Positions 1 to 5,406 of a DNA stretch of 5,406 nucleotides are shown here, piece after piece (the first letter of the stretch is position 1; each line of letters begins with the position of its first letter). The notes under the pieces are model-generated. The model ran no database searches. It saw only the letters and a program-made list of their open reading frames with translations, and was not told the origin of the DNA. This DNA is from Pirellulaceae bacterium (GTDB taxonomy: Bacteria > Planctomycetota > Planctomycetia > Pirellulales > Pirellulaceae), in assembly GCA_022448645.1 (NCBI GenBank), contig JAKVBZ010000182.1:1-5406 (forward strand), written 5' to 3'. Position numbers and translations under genes: made by a program.

Positions 1-2254
1 TATGCTTTTTAATAGGGGCTGCTAAGGCCCGTTGGGCCCGTGACATTTTAGGTGGCGCAGGCGCGGATGCCTGTTTATCAACGGTGGGCCCGGTAACAGC
101 GGGTGATAAAGGGTAAGTTCTGGCCAAACGAAAACCGAGAGTGCGGAGACGGCCATTCGGTTCGAGGGAATAGCGGTCGGCAGCACGAACGTTCCCGGCC
201 TGAATGTCGAACGCCCCCCCGCGCAACACACGACTACCGCCTCGCGCATCCTGACACCACTCCCACACGTTGCCGTGCATGTCGTACAGGCCCCAACCAT
301 TAGGAAGCTTCTTACCCACTGGATAAGTTGTGTCGTCCGAGTTGCCCTTAAACCAGGCATATTTTCCAAGCTGAGACGCGTCATCTCCGAAACTGTAAGC
401 TGTGGTTGTACCGGCTCGGCAGGCGTATTCCCACTCCGCCTCGGTGGGCAGGCGATATTCCACACCTTCCTGTTCGCTGAGCTGTCGGCAAAACTCCACT
501 GCATCGTTCCAACTCACCCTCTCAACAGGTTTGGTTGCACCTTTACTGTTGCTTGGATTGTTACCCGTCACAAGCTCGTATTGAGCCTGAGTTACTTCGA
601 AGACCCCCATATAGAAGGGACGTAAAACGGTAAGTTTTACATCCGAGTGACGTCTGGGAGGAATGATTATAAATTGCCCACTCGACGACTCAACGGATAA
701 AGTCGCAGCGTCAGCCGCCCGCTTTTGCCACTGTTTTTGTAAGGCAACAATTTGTTCTTGAGCCGACGTTTTTTGTTGTGCAGCTTGTAAACTTTCGACC
801 TTGGCGCGGATCACACTTTCGAACCAGAAAATAGCGCGATTGTAAAACACGCTGGCTGTCAGCGGATCCGTCGACGCTTTAGCCTGCTGCCACCACGACG
901 TGGCCAATTTTGCACAGGATTCAATGTCCGAGGGATTGGCGGCGTCTTGGGATGCTGTCTCTGCAATTTGGCGGTCCACACTTTTCGACAAAAATGGCAG
1001 GCCAGTTTTCCAGTCGGCCTTTACCGTGACATAAAACCAACCCACAACTTGGTTTGCTGCGGAATTGTCAGGGTTGGATGCAATCTCCTCGTTGGCTGCC
1101 AGCATTTCGGCGTGCTGCTGCTGGTCTCGTGCCAACTGTGTGCTCCTCCACTTGTCGGCAGCAATGCTGCCTTCCAAAGACGCGGTAGAGGGTAGTTGCG
1201 TTGCCTGTGCAGAGGCGACCTGTAATAAATCTAATGCCAACTGGTAGCGATTCAAATTCTCGTAGTGAAACGACCGCTGCCGCAATGTGTGAACCAGGTT
1301 TGTACGCGCGTTATTTCTCTGCTCGTCGTCGGTGATGACCTCAAACCGTGCGGCGCAGCGGCCGAAGCTGGCAGCGTAATCAATGGCAAATTTTTCTGCC
1401 ACGGCCCCGATTAGCTTTTCGATTTGAGCAATATTACCTACCTCAGCAGCCAGCTCTAGGGCTCGTTCGTACAACGCAAATTGTTCATATGCCTGGCTCG
1501 TATCTGCGACAGTGTTCACAAGATGCTGGATGACAGGTTCACTGTCGGGTATGGTCGTCGCACTTTCGATGTCGCTGTTGAACATAGCATCGACTGCAGC
1601 CCGTCCCGGTTGCAATTCATCTTGGGAAGGAACCGTGACCACCTCATTGGCCTGATCCGCAGAAGTCAAAGGACGGGCAACTAGTAGATTCATTCCCGAC
1701 CTACTGGCGTCGGTAGGATTAGCATCCCTGGTAACGCGTGGTGGCACTGGGTTGTTGTCGGTGGAATCATCTACTGAGTACGTAAATGGTGTCGTATTGG
1801 TGTCCGTTGCAGGGTTCTTTGGTTTTGTGGGATTCGTGGCAGTATCAGAGTCTATTTCCGTAGGTTGCTCGGCATGTGTTTTCCCCGCATCGCCAAGATC
1901 CGGTTCCAGCGATTGTTTTGTGAGCGGAAGTAACAATATTGTTAGAATTCCCAAGACTCCTACGGCAACGAATAATAGCTTGTTCCGTGATTTCACCCGC
2001 GACCATGTGACCAAGATTGAGGTAACTGGCGAAATGCCCGGGGATGCTGCATTTGGCGCACCCGAGTCACGCAGATCCTTTAGTAGCCGGCGTTGCTGCC
2101 TTAGTTCTTTTTTCAGACCACCAACTTCACCTACTAAATGTTGGTATCGCTTCTCAACCTTTGCAAGTAGTTGCTTTACAGCACTAGCATGTGTTTTGAA
2201 CTGCTGCTCTAACTGTCGGTCACGTTGTTTGAGTGTATCGCGAAGACGATCCAC
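1..2254 (-). CDS. Membrane-anchored protein with inactive FGE/SUMF1-like domain (partial; continues past the left edge)
   Basis: The frame is open from an in-frame TGA at 2303-2305 to base 1, giving about 751 residues with no stop. The first conventional start is GTG at 2254-2252; the first ATG (1693) would cut off the membrane helix. Seen in order: a charged coiled coil (residues 1-62, [12 protein letters not shown]), a basic stretch, one membrane helix (93-111, [17 protein letters not shown]), a Thr/Asp/Pro/Asn-rich linker (112-185), a helical TPR-like region (190-520) with a DWKTGLPFL motif near 414-422, and an FGE-sulfatase fold (525-712). Fold motifs are [11 protein letters not shown] (549-559), [15 protein letters not shown] (601-615), [18 protein letters not shown] (652-669), RVLRGGAFD (675-683) and GFRLAR (707-712). 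The paired catalytic cysteines of true FGE are absent after RGGAFD, so sulfatase activation is unlikely and a binding role is my inference. Basic residues before the helix predict a cytoplasmic N-terminus and a periplasmic C-terminus. A Pro/Ala-rich basic tail continues beyond the fold. The exact ligand is unknown. Confidence 0.88.
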   Translation of the reverse strand, partial: MDRLRDTLKQRDRQLEQQFKTHASAVKQLLAKVEKRYQHLVGEVGGLKKELRQQRRLLKDLRDSGAPNAASPGISPVTSILVTWSRVKSRNKLLFVAVGVLGILTILLLPLTKQSLEPDLGDAGKTHAEQPTEIDSDTATNPTKPKNPATDTNTTPFTYSVDDSTDNNPVPPRVTRDANPTDASRSGMNLLVARPLTSADQANEVVTVPSQDELQPGRAAVDAMFNSDIESATTIPDSEPVIQHLVNTVADTSQAYEQFALYERALELAAEVGNIAQIEKLIGAVAEKFAIDYAASFGRCAARFEVITDDEQRNNARTNLVHTLRQRSFHYENLNRYQLALDLLQVASAQATQLPSTASLEGSIAADKWRSTQLARDQQQHAEMLAANEEIASNPDNSAANQVVGWFYVTVKADWKTGLPFLSKSVDRQIAETASQDAANPSDIESCAKLATSWWQQAKASTDPLTASVFYNRAIFWFESVIRAKVESLQAAQQKTSAQEQIVALQKQWQKRAADAATLSVESSSGQFIIIPPRRHSDVKLTVLRPFYMGVFEVTQAQYELVTGNNPSNSKGATKPVERVSWNDAVEFCRQLSEQEGVEYRLPTEAEWEYACRAGTTTAYSFGDDASQLGKYAWFKGNSDDTTYPVGKKLPNGWGLYDMHGNVWEWCQDARGGSRVLRGGAFDIQAGNVRAADRYSLEPNGRLRTLGFRLARTYPLSPAVTGPTVDKQASAPAPPKMSRAQRALAAPIKKH

Positions 2255-2327
2255 TTCGGCCGATAAGATATCTGACGGAGCTATCTCTGTGCTGCTAGAA
2301 GATCATTGCACCGACTCGCAAGAAACG

Positions 2328-2349
2328 AAAAAGCCCGGGAAAACCGGGC
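2328..2349 (-). terminator. Intrinsic terminator of the tRNA-Glu transcript
   Basis: Read on the minus strand, GCCCGG (2349-2344) pairs with CCGGGC (2338-2333) across a five-base loop and is followed directly by TTTTT (2332-2328). This is a compact GC-rich hairpin with a U-tract. It lies about 50 bases past the tRNA and just before the FGE-like gene, so it ends the tRNA unit and leaves that gene to its own promoter. On the plus strand the same stem is followed by CGTTTTGC, a poorer tail, and no plus-strand gene arrives here. Confidence 0.8.
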
Positions 2350-2357
2350 CGTTTTGC

Positions 2358-2393
2358 TGCCTAGTGCGTTCGCATGCGACTCTACGCTAGGCA
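2358..2393 (-). other. Hairpin in the tRNA-Glu 3' trailer with an embedded 10-bp palindrome
   Basis: TGCCTAG (2393-2387 read on the minus strand) is complementary to CTAGGCA (2364-2358), giving a perfect 7-bp stem. The 22-base loop contains the exact palindrome TCGCATGCGA (2370-2379). It starts seven bases after the tRNA discriminator base and ends before the terminator. It may guide 3' processing of the precursor tRNA or form a stable trailer fragment; neither role is proven by the sequence. Confidence 0.5.
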
Positions 2394-2399
2394 ATCAAG

Positions 2400-2472
2400 T
2401 ACCCCCTAGGGGAGTCGAACCCCTGTCTTCGGACTGAGAATCCGATGTCCTGGGCCACTAGACGAAGGGGGC
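2400..2472 (-). tRNA. tRNA-Glu (anticodon CTC)
   Basis: The reverse complement folds as a full 73-nt cloverleaf. The acceptor arm GCCCCCT pairs with AGGGGGT (last pair G1-U72), with discriminator A at 2400. The D-arm is GTCT/GGAC. The anticodon stem TCGGA/TCCGA encloses the loop TTCTCAG, giving anticodon CTC, which reads GAG. The T-arm AGGGG/CCCCT encloses TTCGACT. The body closely matches bacterial tRNA-Glu, including TTCGTCTAG and GGCCCAGGAC. The CCA end is not encoded (CTT follows the discriminator), so CCA must be added by nucleotidyltransferase. A terminator follows in the trailer. Confidence 0.96.
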
Positions 2473-2949
2473 CTGATGACCAGCACTCCCAGGACGAAAA
2501 ATATATTAAAATTCGACCTGTAGCGCTCGTGTGAATGGAATTGTCCTCGTTGAGCCAGAAGTTGTCAACCAGGACGCGACCGGTTCTAACGATTGCACCA
2601 ACTCGCAGGGAAGAAAACACAAGCGAATACCGCTGCGCCCTGCAGATGTTCCCCAGCAGGTGTTACCGCCCAGCAGATATTTAATCATCATGAGCCAGTT
2701 CGCGGTCGTTCTCGGTTTTGATAAAAGACCACTTGCTACTGCCCAGTAGATTGCCCCGGTTGTGACATAGCGCCAGCCGTCCAGGCCCATTTGAAGCGGT
2801 CGCGCGAACAGCTGAGACGGGCTGAAACCCTCCGCTATCTTATATCTCACAGGCGACGACCAAGGACGAGGGCCTGGCCCTGCACCCCACGACTCACCGA
2901 CTCCGAACCACCTGAATCAGCCGTACAGAAAAACGGATGTCATCAAGCG
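2473..2949. other. Intergenic region without a convincing gene
   Basis: This 477-base gap separates the transporter stop from the tRNA. It should contain the tRNA promoter (near 2500) and the 3' end of the transporter mRNA. A minus-strand frame of 114 codons (2850-2506) starts with ATG, but its product (MRYKIAEGFSPSQLF...) resembles no family I know, lacks a clear ribosome site and runs into the tRNA promoter patch. The overlapping plus-strand frame (2531-2749) is no better. A weak hairpin just past the transporter stop (CCGT/ACGG, about 2922-2937) lacks a U-tract. A short palindrome, agggcctggccct, lies near 2870. Confidence 0.6.
2500..2508 (-). promoter_or_regulatory. Probable promoter -10 region for tRNA-Glu
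   Basis: About 30 bases upstream of the tRNA 5' end the minus strand reads TTTTAATATATTTTTCG, the most AT-rich patch nearby. It offers two overlapping -10-like hexamers, TAATAT (2508-2503) and TATATT (2505-2500). No good TTGACA-like -35 is seen at 17 bases, so the call rests on position, base composition and the need for a promoter here. A start near 2494 would give a leader of about 20 bases. Confidence 0.35.
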
Positions 2950-4152
2950 CTAAGATTGTAGACCTGCAGGACGTGGACAACGCGTGAGACCTAATAGGAT
3001 GAGTGCCATCACCGACAAGCCTCCGGTCATCCATTGAATGGCTGCAAACGAACTCGCGTCGATCGACATGCCGGCAAGCCACGGAAACAGCCCTAGTCCC
3101 ACCGCCGTGGAACCCATCACCGTCGTGCTGGCCATTCCGACGCGCTCGGGAGTTAACTCGGCCGCCCACGTCGTACCTAATTGAAAGGTGCCGCTTACGC
3201 CCAACCCCGCCAGTAGTACGGCCCCCAATCCTCCCCAGTAGCTGGGTAACAAAATCTCCAGCAAAACCGCCAACAGCGGAAAGAGGCAGAGCACACGTAA
3301 CATGATGTACGTAGAAAAATAGTGGCTGAGTGGAATCAATGAGGCTCGGCCGACTAAAATGCCCACCCACAATGCCGTAGGCGCCAACGTAGACCAACCG
3401 TGGTCAGCACCATAGGTTTGCTCCATATGTAAGTAGCTCCAAGTCGTAAGAATGCCTTGTATGCCAGCAAACGTGAACAAAGCCAGACACAAACTGAATA
3501 ACCGCCCCAACGTGGACCACACAGACGGAAGCGTCCCCGTTGCCTCACCGCTAGTGGACGTCGATGCATTCACCCGCTCATCCGTTCGTCGCGGGGGTCG
3601 TTCTGCAGGGACACTAACCCACACAACGGCTGTCAAAATGAATGCCACTACCGTCACCATTCGGTAATAGTACTCCCAGCTTGACCAGGCAATGATCACA
3701 CTGGCCACCAACGGAGCCAGTACTGCACACAAACCGAACCACGAATGCATCCATCCGAGGTAGACAACTCGACGCTCTCCGGTGGATGCCATCAACGTGT
3801 TGATTCCAGCACCGGTCCAAGAAATCCCAGTCCCTACAAAAACCAAGGCAAACACCATTGTCGTGAAATCACCCGCAAAGGTAACGGCGAACACCGACGC
3901 ACCTAAAATGGGCAAGCCAATGTGAAGCGTGCGAGCTCCACCAAATCGATCAATCACCGATCCTAGTACTAACAGTGAAAGAATCTGCCCAGCTTCGATC
4001 CAAGCCACGAACTGCCCACCCTGTGCAGCCGTCAGGTGATGGGTGGCCATTATCCCAGGGAGGATCACTGCGTAGGTTCTTGTCCAGGCCACCGCCAGCA
4101 TCGGCAGTAACCTGAGTGCAAGTTGTGAAGTAGTTAAGGTTACAGTTGGCAT
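2950..4152 (-). CDS. Major facilitator superfamily transporter, 12 predicted helices
   Basis: The product is a 400-residue inner-membrane carrier from ATG (4152-4150) to TAG (2952-2950). Hydrophobic segments fall near residues 10-33, 46-66, 76-93, 98-117, 136-155, 163-181, 214-235, 256-272, 284-302, 306-323, 340-358 and 370-390. A hydrophilic, Thr/Ser/Arg-rich central loop (182-212) splits them 6+6. The helix 2-3 loop carries the MFS motif A variant GSVIDRFGGART (64-75). The segment LGWMHSWFGLCAVLAPL (132-148) resembles the LLHxxFGxGAxxGPL helix-5 pattern of sugar-type MFS carriers, so a sugar substrate is possible but not shown. The frame is open upstream to 4296, but those 48 codons are polar, Cys/Trp-rich and lack a transport motif, so they are better read as leader. 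The spacing before ATG has only a weak purine run (GAAAAG). A terminator separates this gene from the amino-sugar gene upstream. Confidence 0.9.
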   Translation of the reverse strand: MPTVTLTTSQLALRLLPMLAVAWTRTYAVILPGIMATHHLTAAQGGQFVAWIEAGQILSLLVLGSVIDRFGGARTLHIGLPILGASVFAVTFAGDFTTMVFALVFVGTGISWTGAGINTLMASTGERRVVYLGWMHSWFGLCAVLAPLVASVIIAWSSWEYYYRMVTVVAFILTAVVWVSVPAERPPRRTDERVNASTSTSGEATGTLPSVWSTLGRLFSLCLALFTFAGIQGILTTWSYLHMEQTYGADHGWSTLAPTALWVGILVGRASLIPLSHYFSTYIMLRVLCLFPLLAVLLEILLPSYWGGLGAVLLAGLGVSGTFQLGTTWAAELTPERVGMASTTVMGSTAVGLGLFPWLAGMSIDASSFAAIQWMTGGLSVMALILLGLTRCPRPAGLQS

Positions 4153-4214
4153 GATCTTTTCGAAACGTAGGAGCAAACAAGTTTTTTGTCCACCGAACCA
4201 TTTGTAGATGGGTC

Positions 4215-4255
4215 GCCCATGTCGAGATAGGCCGGTTTTTAACGAGGACATGGGC
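4215..4255. repeat. 9-bp inverted repeat in the transporter leader
   Basis: GCCCATGTC (4215-4223) and GACATGGGC (4247-4255) are perfect inverted copies separated by 23 bases, about 60-100 bases upstream of the chosen transporter start. The spaced copies bracket the TTAAAA candidate -10. They could form an operator read by a dimeric regulator or, if transcribed, the stem of a 5' leader hairpin. Chance occurrence cannot be excluded for a single 9-bp pair. Confidence 0.5.
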
Positions 4256-4265
4256 AACGTTTCAA
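4237..4265 (-). promoter_or_regulatory. Candidate promoter of the MFS transporter
   Basis: On the minus strand TTGAAA (4265-4260) is followed after exactly 17 bases by TTAAAA (4242-4237), about 85 bases upstream of the ATG. The -35 is close to consensus but the -10 matches only half of it. A promoter is expected here because a terminator lies just upstream at 4347-4393. Confidence 0.3.
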
Positions 4266-4346
4266 GCTGCCAAAAGGGAGATCCACAGGCCAACATCCGA
4301 ACACCTGGCGATGGCAGTGCCGCAGATTTTGCCGCAAATAGGACAG

Positions 4347-4393
4347 AAAAAAGTGGCTCCGATTTTGCTCGGGCCAGGGGCCCAAACCACTTT
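4347..4393 (-). terminator. Branched intrinsic terminator after the deaminase/deacetylase gene
   Basis: On the minus strand AAAGTGG (4393-4387) pairs with CCACTTT (4356-4350), and the run of six T residues (4352-4347) continues past the stem. Inside the loop, GGGCC-CCT-GGCCC (4383-4371) forms a second tight stem, and CCGA-GCAAAA-TCGG (4372-4359) can form a competing one. The element begins 24 bases after the TAA of the upstream gene. Confidence 0.72.
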
Positions 4394-4398
4394 GTCGA

Positions 4399-4419
4399 TA
4401 AGCGTCGCGATGGCGCTTA
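4399..4419 (-). other. Small hairpin overlapping the stop codon of the LmbE-domain gene
   Basis: TAAGCG (4419-4414), which includes the TAA stop, pairs with CGCTTA (4404-4399) across a nine-base loop. It has no U-tract of its own and sits just before the larger terminator, so it may protect the mRNA 3' end or simply be a chance stem. Confidence 0.4.
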
Positions 4420-5406
4420 GATGCCGTCCATATCACCTTCCCAGCGGACAAATCCTTCGATAGCCTCATATTCCGCTAACCCCAGCGCGTCGTACAATCG
4501 CGCCGTTTGTGCATTTCTCGATTCGGCTCGCTGCCAAAACTCACGCATGTCGGGCCCGGGGAACAAAGCGCGGTCCTTTTGCGATTCGTGCTTAAAGATC
4601 GCATTCCGCTTGCTCATCACTTCCATAGGACTCAGTGGAACCGCCATATCAATCTGGTCAGGCTCCCACTCCTGCCAGGCACCACGATACAGCCAGACTT
4701 CACAGTCCACGTACCATGGCTCTATAGCAACTTGATGGCAAGCGCGAAACACAGCAGCCAGGCAGGTTCGATGGGTGCCATGAGGATCAGACAGATCGCC
4801 AGCGGCATAGATTTGGTGAGGTTGAAATTCTCGCAATAGATCGACGATCATTTCGACATCCTTGTCAGACAACGGCTCCTTTTTAACACGACCCGTTTCG
4901 TAAAACGGCATGTCAAGGAAACGCAGTTCCTCGGCTTTCACGCCACAACAAACCGCGGCAGCGCGTGCTTCACAGCGCCGAATTAGGGCTTTGATCGTTT
5001 GGACTTCTTCATGATCTACCTGACCAGCACGTTTGTTGGCCAGTGATTGAGCCACTGTCTGCTCCAGCTTTTCAGCATAGTCTTGATTCAGATCAAATTC
5101 ATGACTTAACGCTGCTACGAACTGAATGTATCGTTCCACATCATCATCAAAAACAGCAATGTTTCCCGATGTTTGATAGGCCACGCGCACCTGATGTCCC
5201 TGGGTCACCAGTCGCGTCAACGTTCCACCCATGGAAATGACATCATCGTCAGGATGAGGTGAGAACACCAGGATTCGTTTTGGAAAGATCGAATCATGGG
5301 GACGGTCGACATCCCCTGGCTTTTTTTCATGGTCAGGTTTACCACCCGGCCAACCGGAAATGGTACTTTGCAAATGGCGAAACACCGCGATGTTGATATC
5401 GTATGC
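4417..5406 (-). CDS. nagB: LmbE/PIG-L deacetylase domain, C-terminal part of a probable NagB-LmbE fusion (partial; continues past the right edge)
   Basis: The frame ends at TAA (4419-4417) and is open to the right edge, giving 329 visible residues. A GTG at 5385 is an internal codon rather than a convincing start, because the conserved text AYDINIAVFRHLQ begins before it. The LmbE fold starts with KRILVFSPHPDDD (residues 43-55), which supplies His51 and the Asp residues of the zinc site. SMGGTLTRLV and VAYQTSGNIAV follow. The second metal motif is DPHGTHRT, with His209 and His212, so the site looks complete. Known PIG-L enzymes remove N-acetyl groups from GlcNAc-type sugars. The text INIAVFRHLQ...GWPGGKP followed by PHPDDDVISMGG is what I remember from large Bacteroidetes/planctomycete proteins annotated as glucosamine-6-phosphate deaminase with a C-terminal LmbE domain. 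The NagB half would lie outside the window and is inferred. A terminator follows, ending the transcription unit. Confidence 0.88.
   Translation of the reverse strand, partial: AYDINIAVFRHLQSTISGWPGGKPDHEKKPGDVDRPHDSIFPKRILVFSPHPDDDVISMGGTLTRLVTQGHQVRVAYQTSGNIAVFDDDVERYIQFVAALSHEFDLNQDYAEKLEQTVAQSLANKRAGQVDHEEVQTIKALIRRCEARAAAVCCGVKAEELRFLDMPFYETGRVKKEPLSDKDVEMIVDLLREFQPHQIYAAGDLSDPHGTHRTCLAAVFRACHQVAIEPWYVDCEVWLYRGAWQEWEPDQIDMAVPLSPMEVMSKRNAIFKHESQKDRALFPGPDMREFWQRAESRNAQTARLYDALGLAEYEAIEGFVRWEGDMDGI

Noticed and set aside
22..504. Minus-strand 160-codon frame
   Set aside because: It overlaps the FGE motifs in the neighbouring frame; the motif-bearing frame is open throughout, so this is a shadow.
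1752..2390. Plus-strand 212-codon frame
   Set aside because: It lies antisense to the well-supported coil and membrane region of the FGE-like gene and crosses the terminator and trailer. Its Cys/Ser-rich product has no domain sense.
2387..2620. Minus-strand 77-codon frame over the tRNA
   Set aside because: It runs through the whole tRNA-Glu gene, so it is not a protein gene.
2506..2850. Minus-strand 114-codon frame between the transporter and the tRNA
   Set aside because: It has no recognisable family, no clear ribosome site, and its 3' end covers the probable tRNA promoter. I cannot rule out a lineage-specific gene; ribosome profiling or conserved homologues would be needed.
2868..2940. 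Possible terminator for the transporter
   Set aside because: The palindrome near 2870 has almost no loop, and the CCGT/ACGG stem near 2922-2937 has no U-tract; neither meets the pattern of an intrinsic terminator.
2894..3397. Minus-strand 167-codon frame inside the transporter gene
   Set aside because: It is the alternate frame of the MFS gene, whose own frame carries the regular hydrophobic helices.
4153..4296. N-terminal extension of the transporter by 48 codons
   Set aside because: The extra residues are polar and unlike an MFS N-terminus. The segment contains the inverted repeat and candidate promoter, and the ATG at 4152 places helix 1 at the expected distance.
4239..4469. Minus-strand 76-codon frame spanning the end of the LmbE gene and the terminator
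   Set aside because: It crosses a clear terminator and overlaps a well-supported gene in another frame, with no family resemblance.

Overview
The window most likely comes from a planctomycete (Pirellulaceae-like). The main clue is the left-hand gene: a membrane-anchored, catalytically empty formylglycine-generating-enzyme-like (FGE/SUMF1 fold) protein with a helical middle domain of a kind I know mainly from planctomycetes. Weak Shine-Dalgarno signals and roomy intergenic spacing agree with this. The assignment is an inference from protein style, with no rRNA or other marker to confirm it.

Every supported gene lies on the minus strand, so transcription runs from right to left. From right to left the window holds: (1) positions 5406-4417, the C-terminal part of a protein with a complete LmbE/PIG-L zinc deacetylase domain. 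Its sequence matches the C-terminal half of the large NagB (glucosamine-6-phosphate deaminase)-LmbE fusion proteins, and its frame runs off the right edge. (2) 4393-4347, a branched hairpin with a U-tract, which is a good intrinsic terminator. (3) 4346-4153, a leader with a possible promoter and a 9-bp inverted repeat, upstream of (4) 4152-2950, a 400-residue, 12-helix major facilitator superfamily (MFS) transporter. (5) 2949-2473, a stretch with no convincing gene that should carry the tRNA promoter. (6) 2472-2400, tRNA-Glu with anticodon CTC, followed by a trailer hairpin and a strong intrinsic terminator at 2349-2328. (7) 2254-1, the FGE-like protein, whose frame is still open at the left edge.

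The deaminase/deacetylase fusion would act in amino-sugar (GlcNAc) breakdown. The MFS protein next to it could be a sugar or amino-sugar carrier, but a terminator separates the two genes, so a shared pathway is only suggested. The tRNA is an independent unit. The two largest non-transporter genes are both cut by the window edges, so their full architectures cannot be seen.

No defence system, CRISPR array, insertion sequence or biosynthetic cluster is visible. The most interesting items are the cysteine-less FGE fold behind a cytoplasmic coiled coil and one membrane helix, the NagB-LmbE fusion, and the inverted repeat around the transporter's putative promoter.
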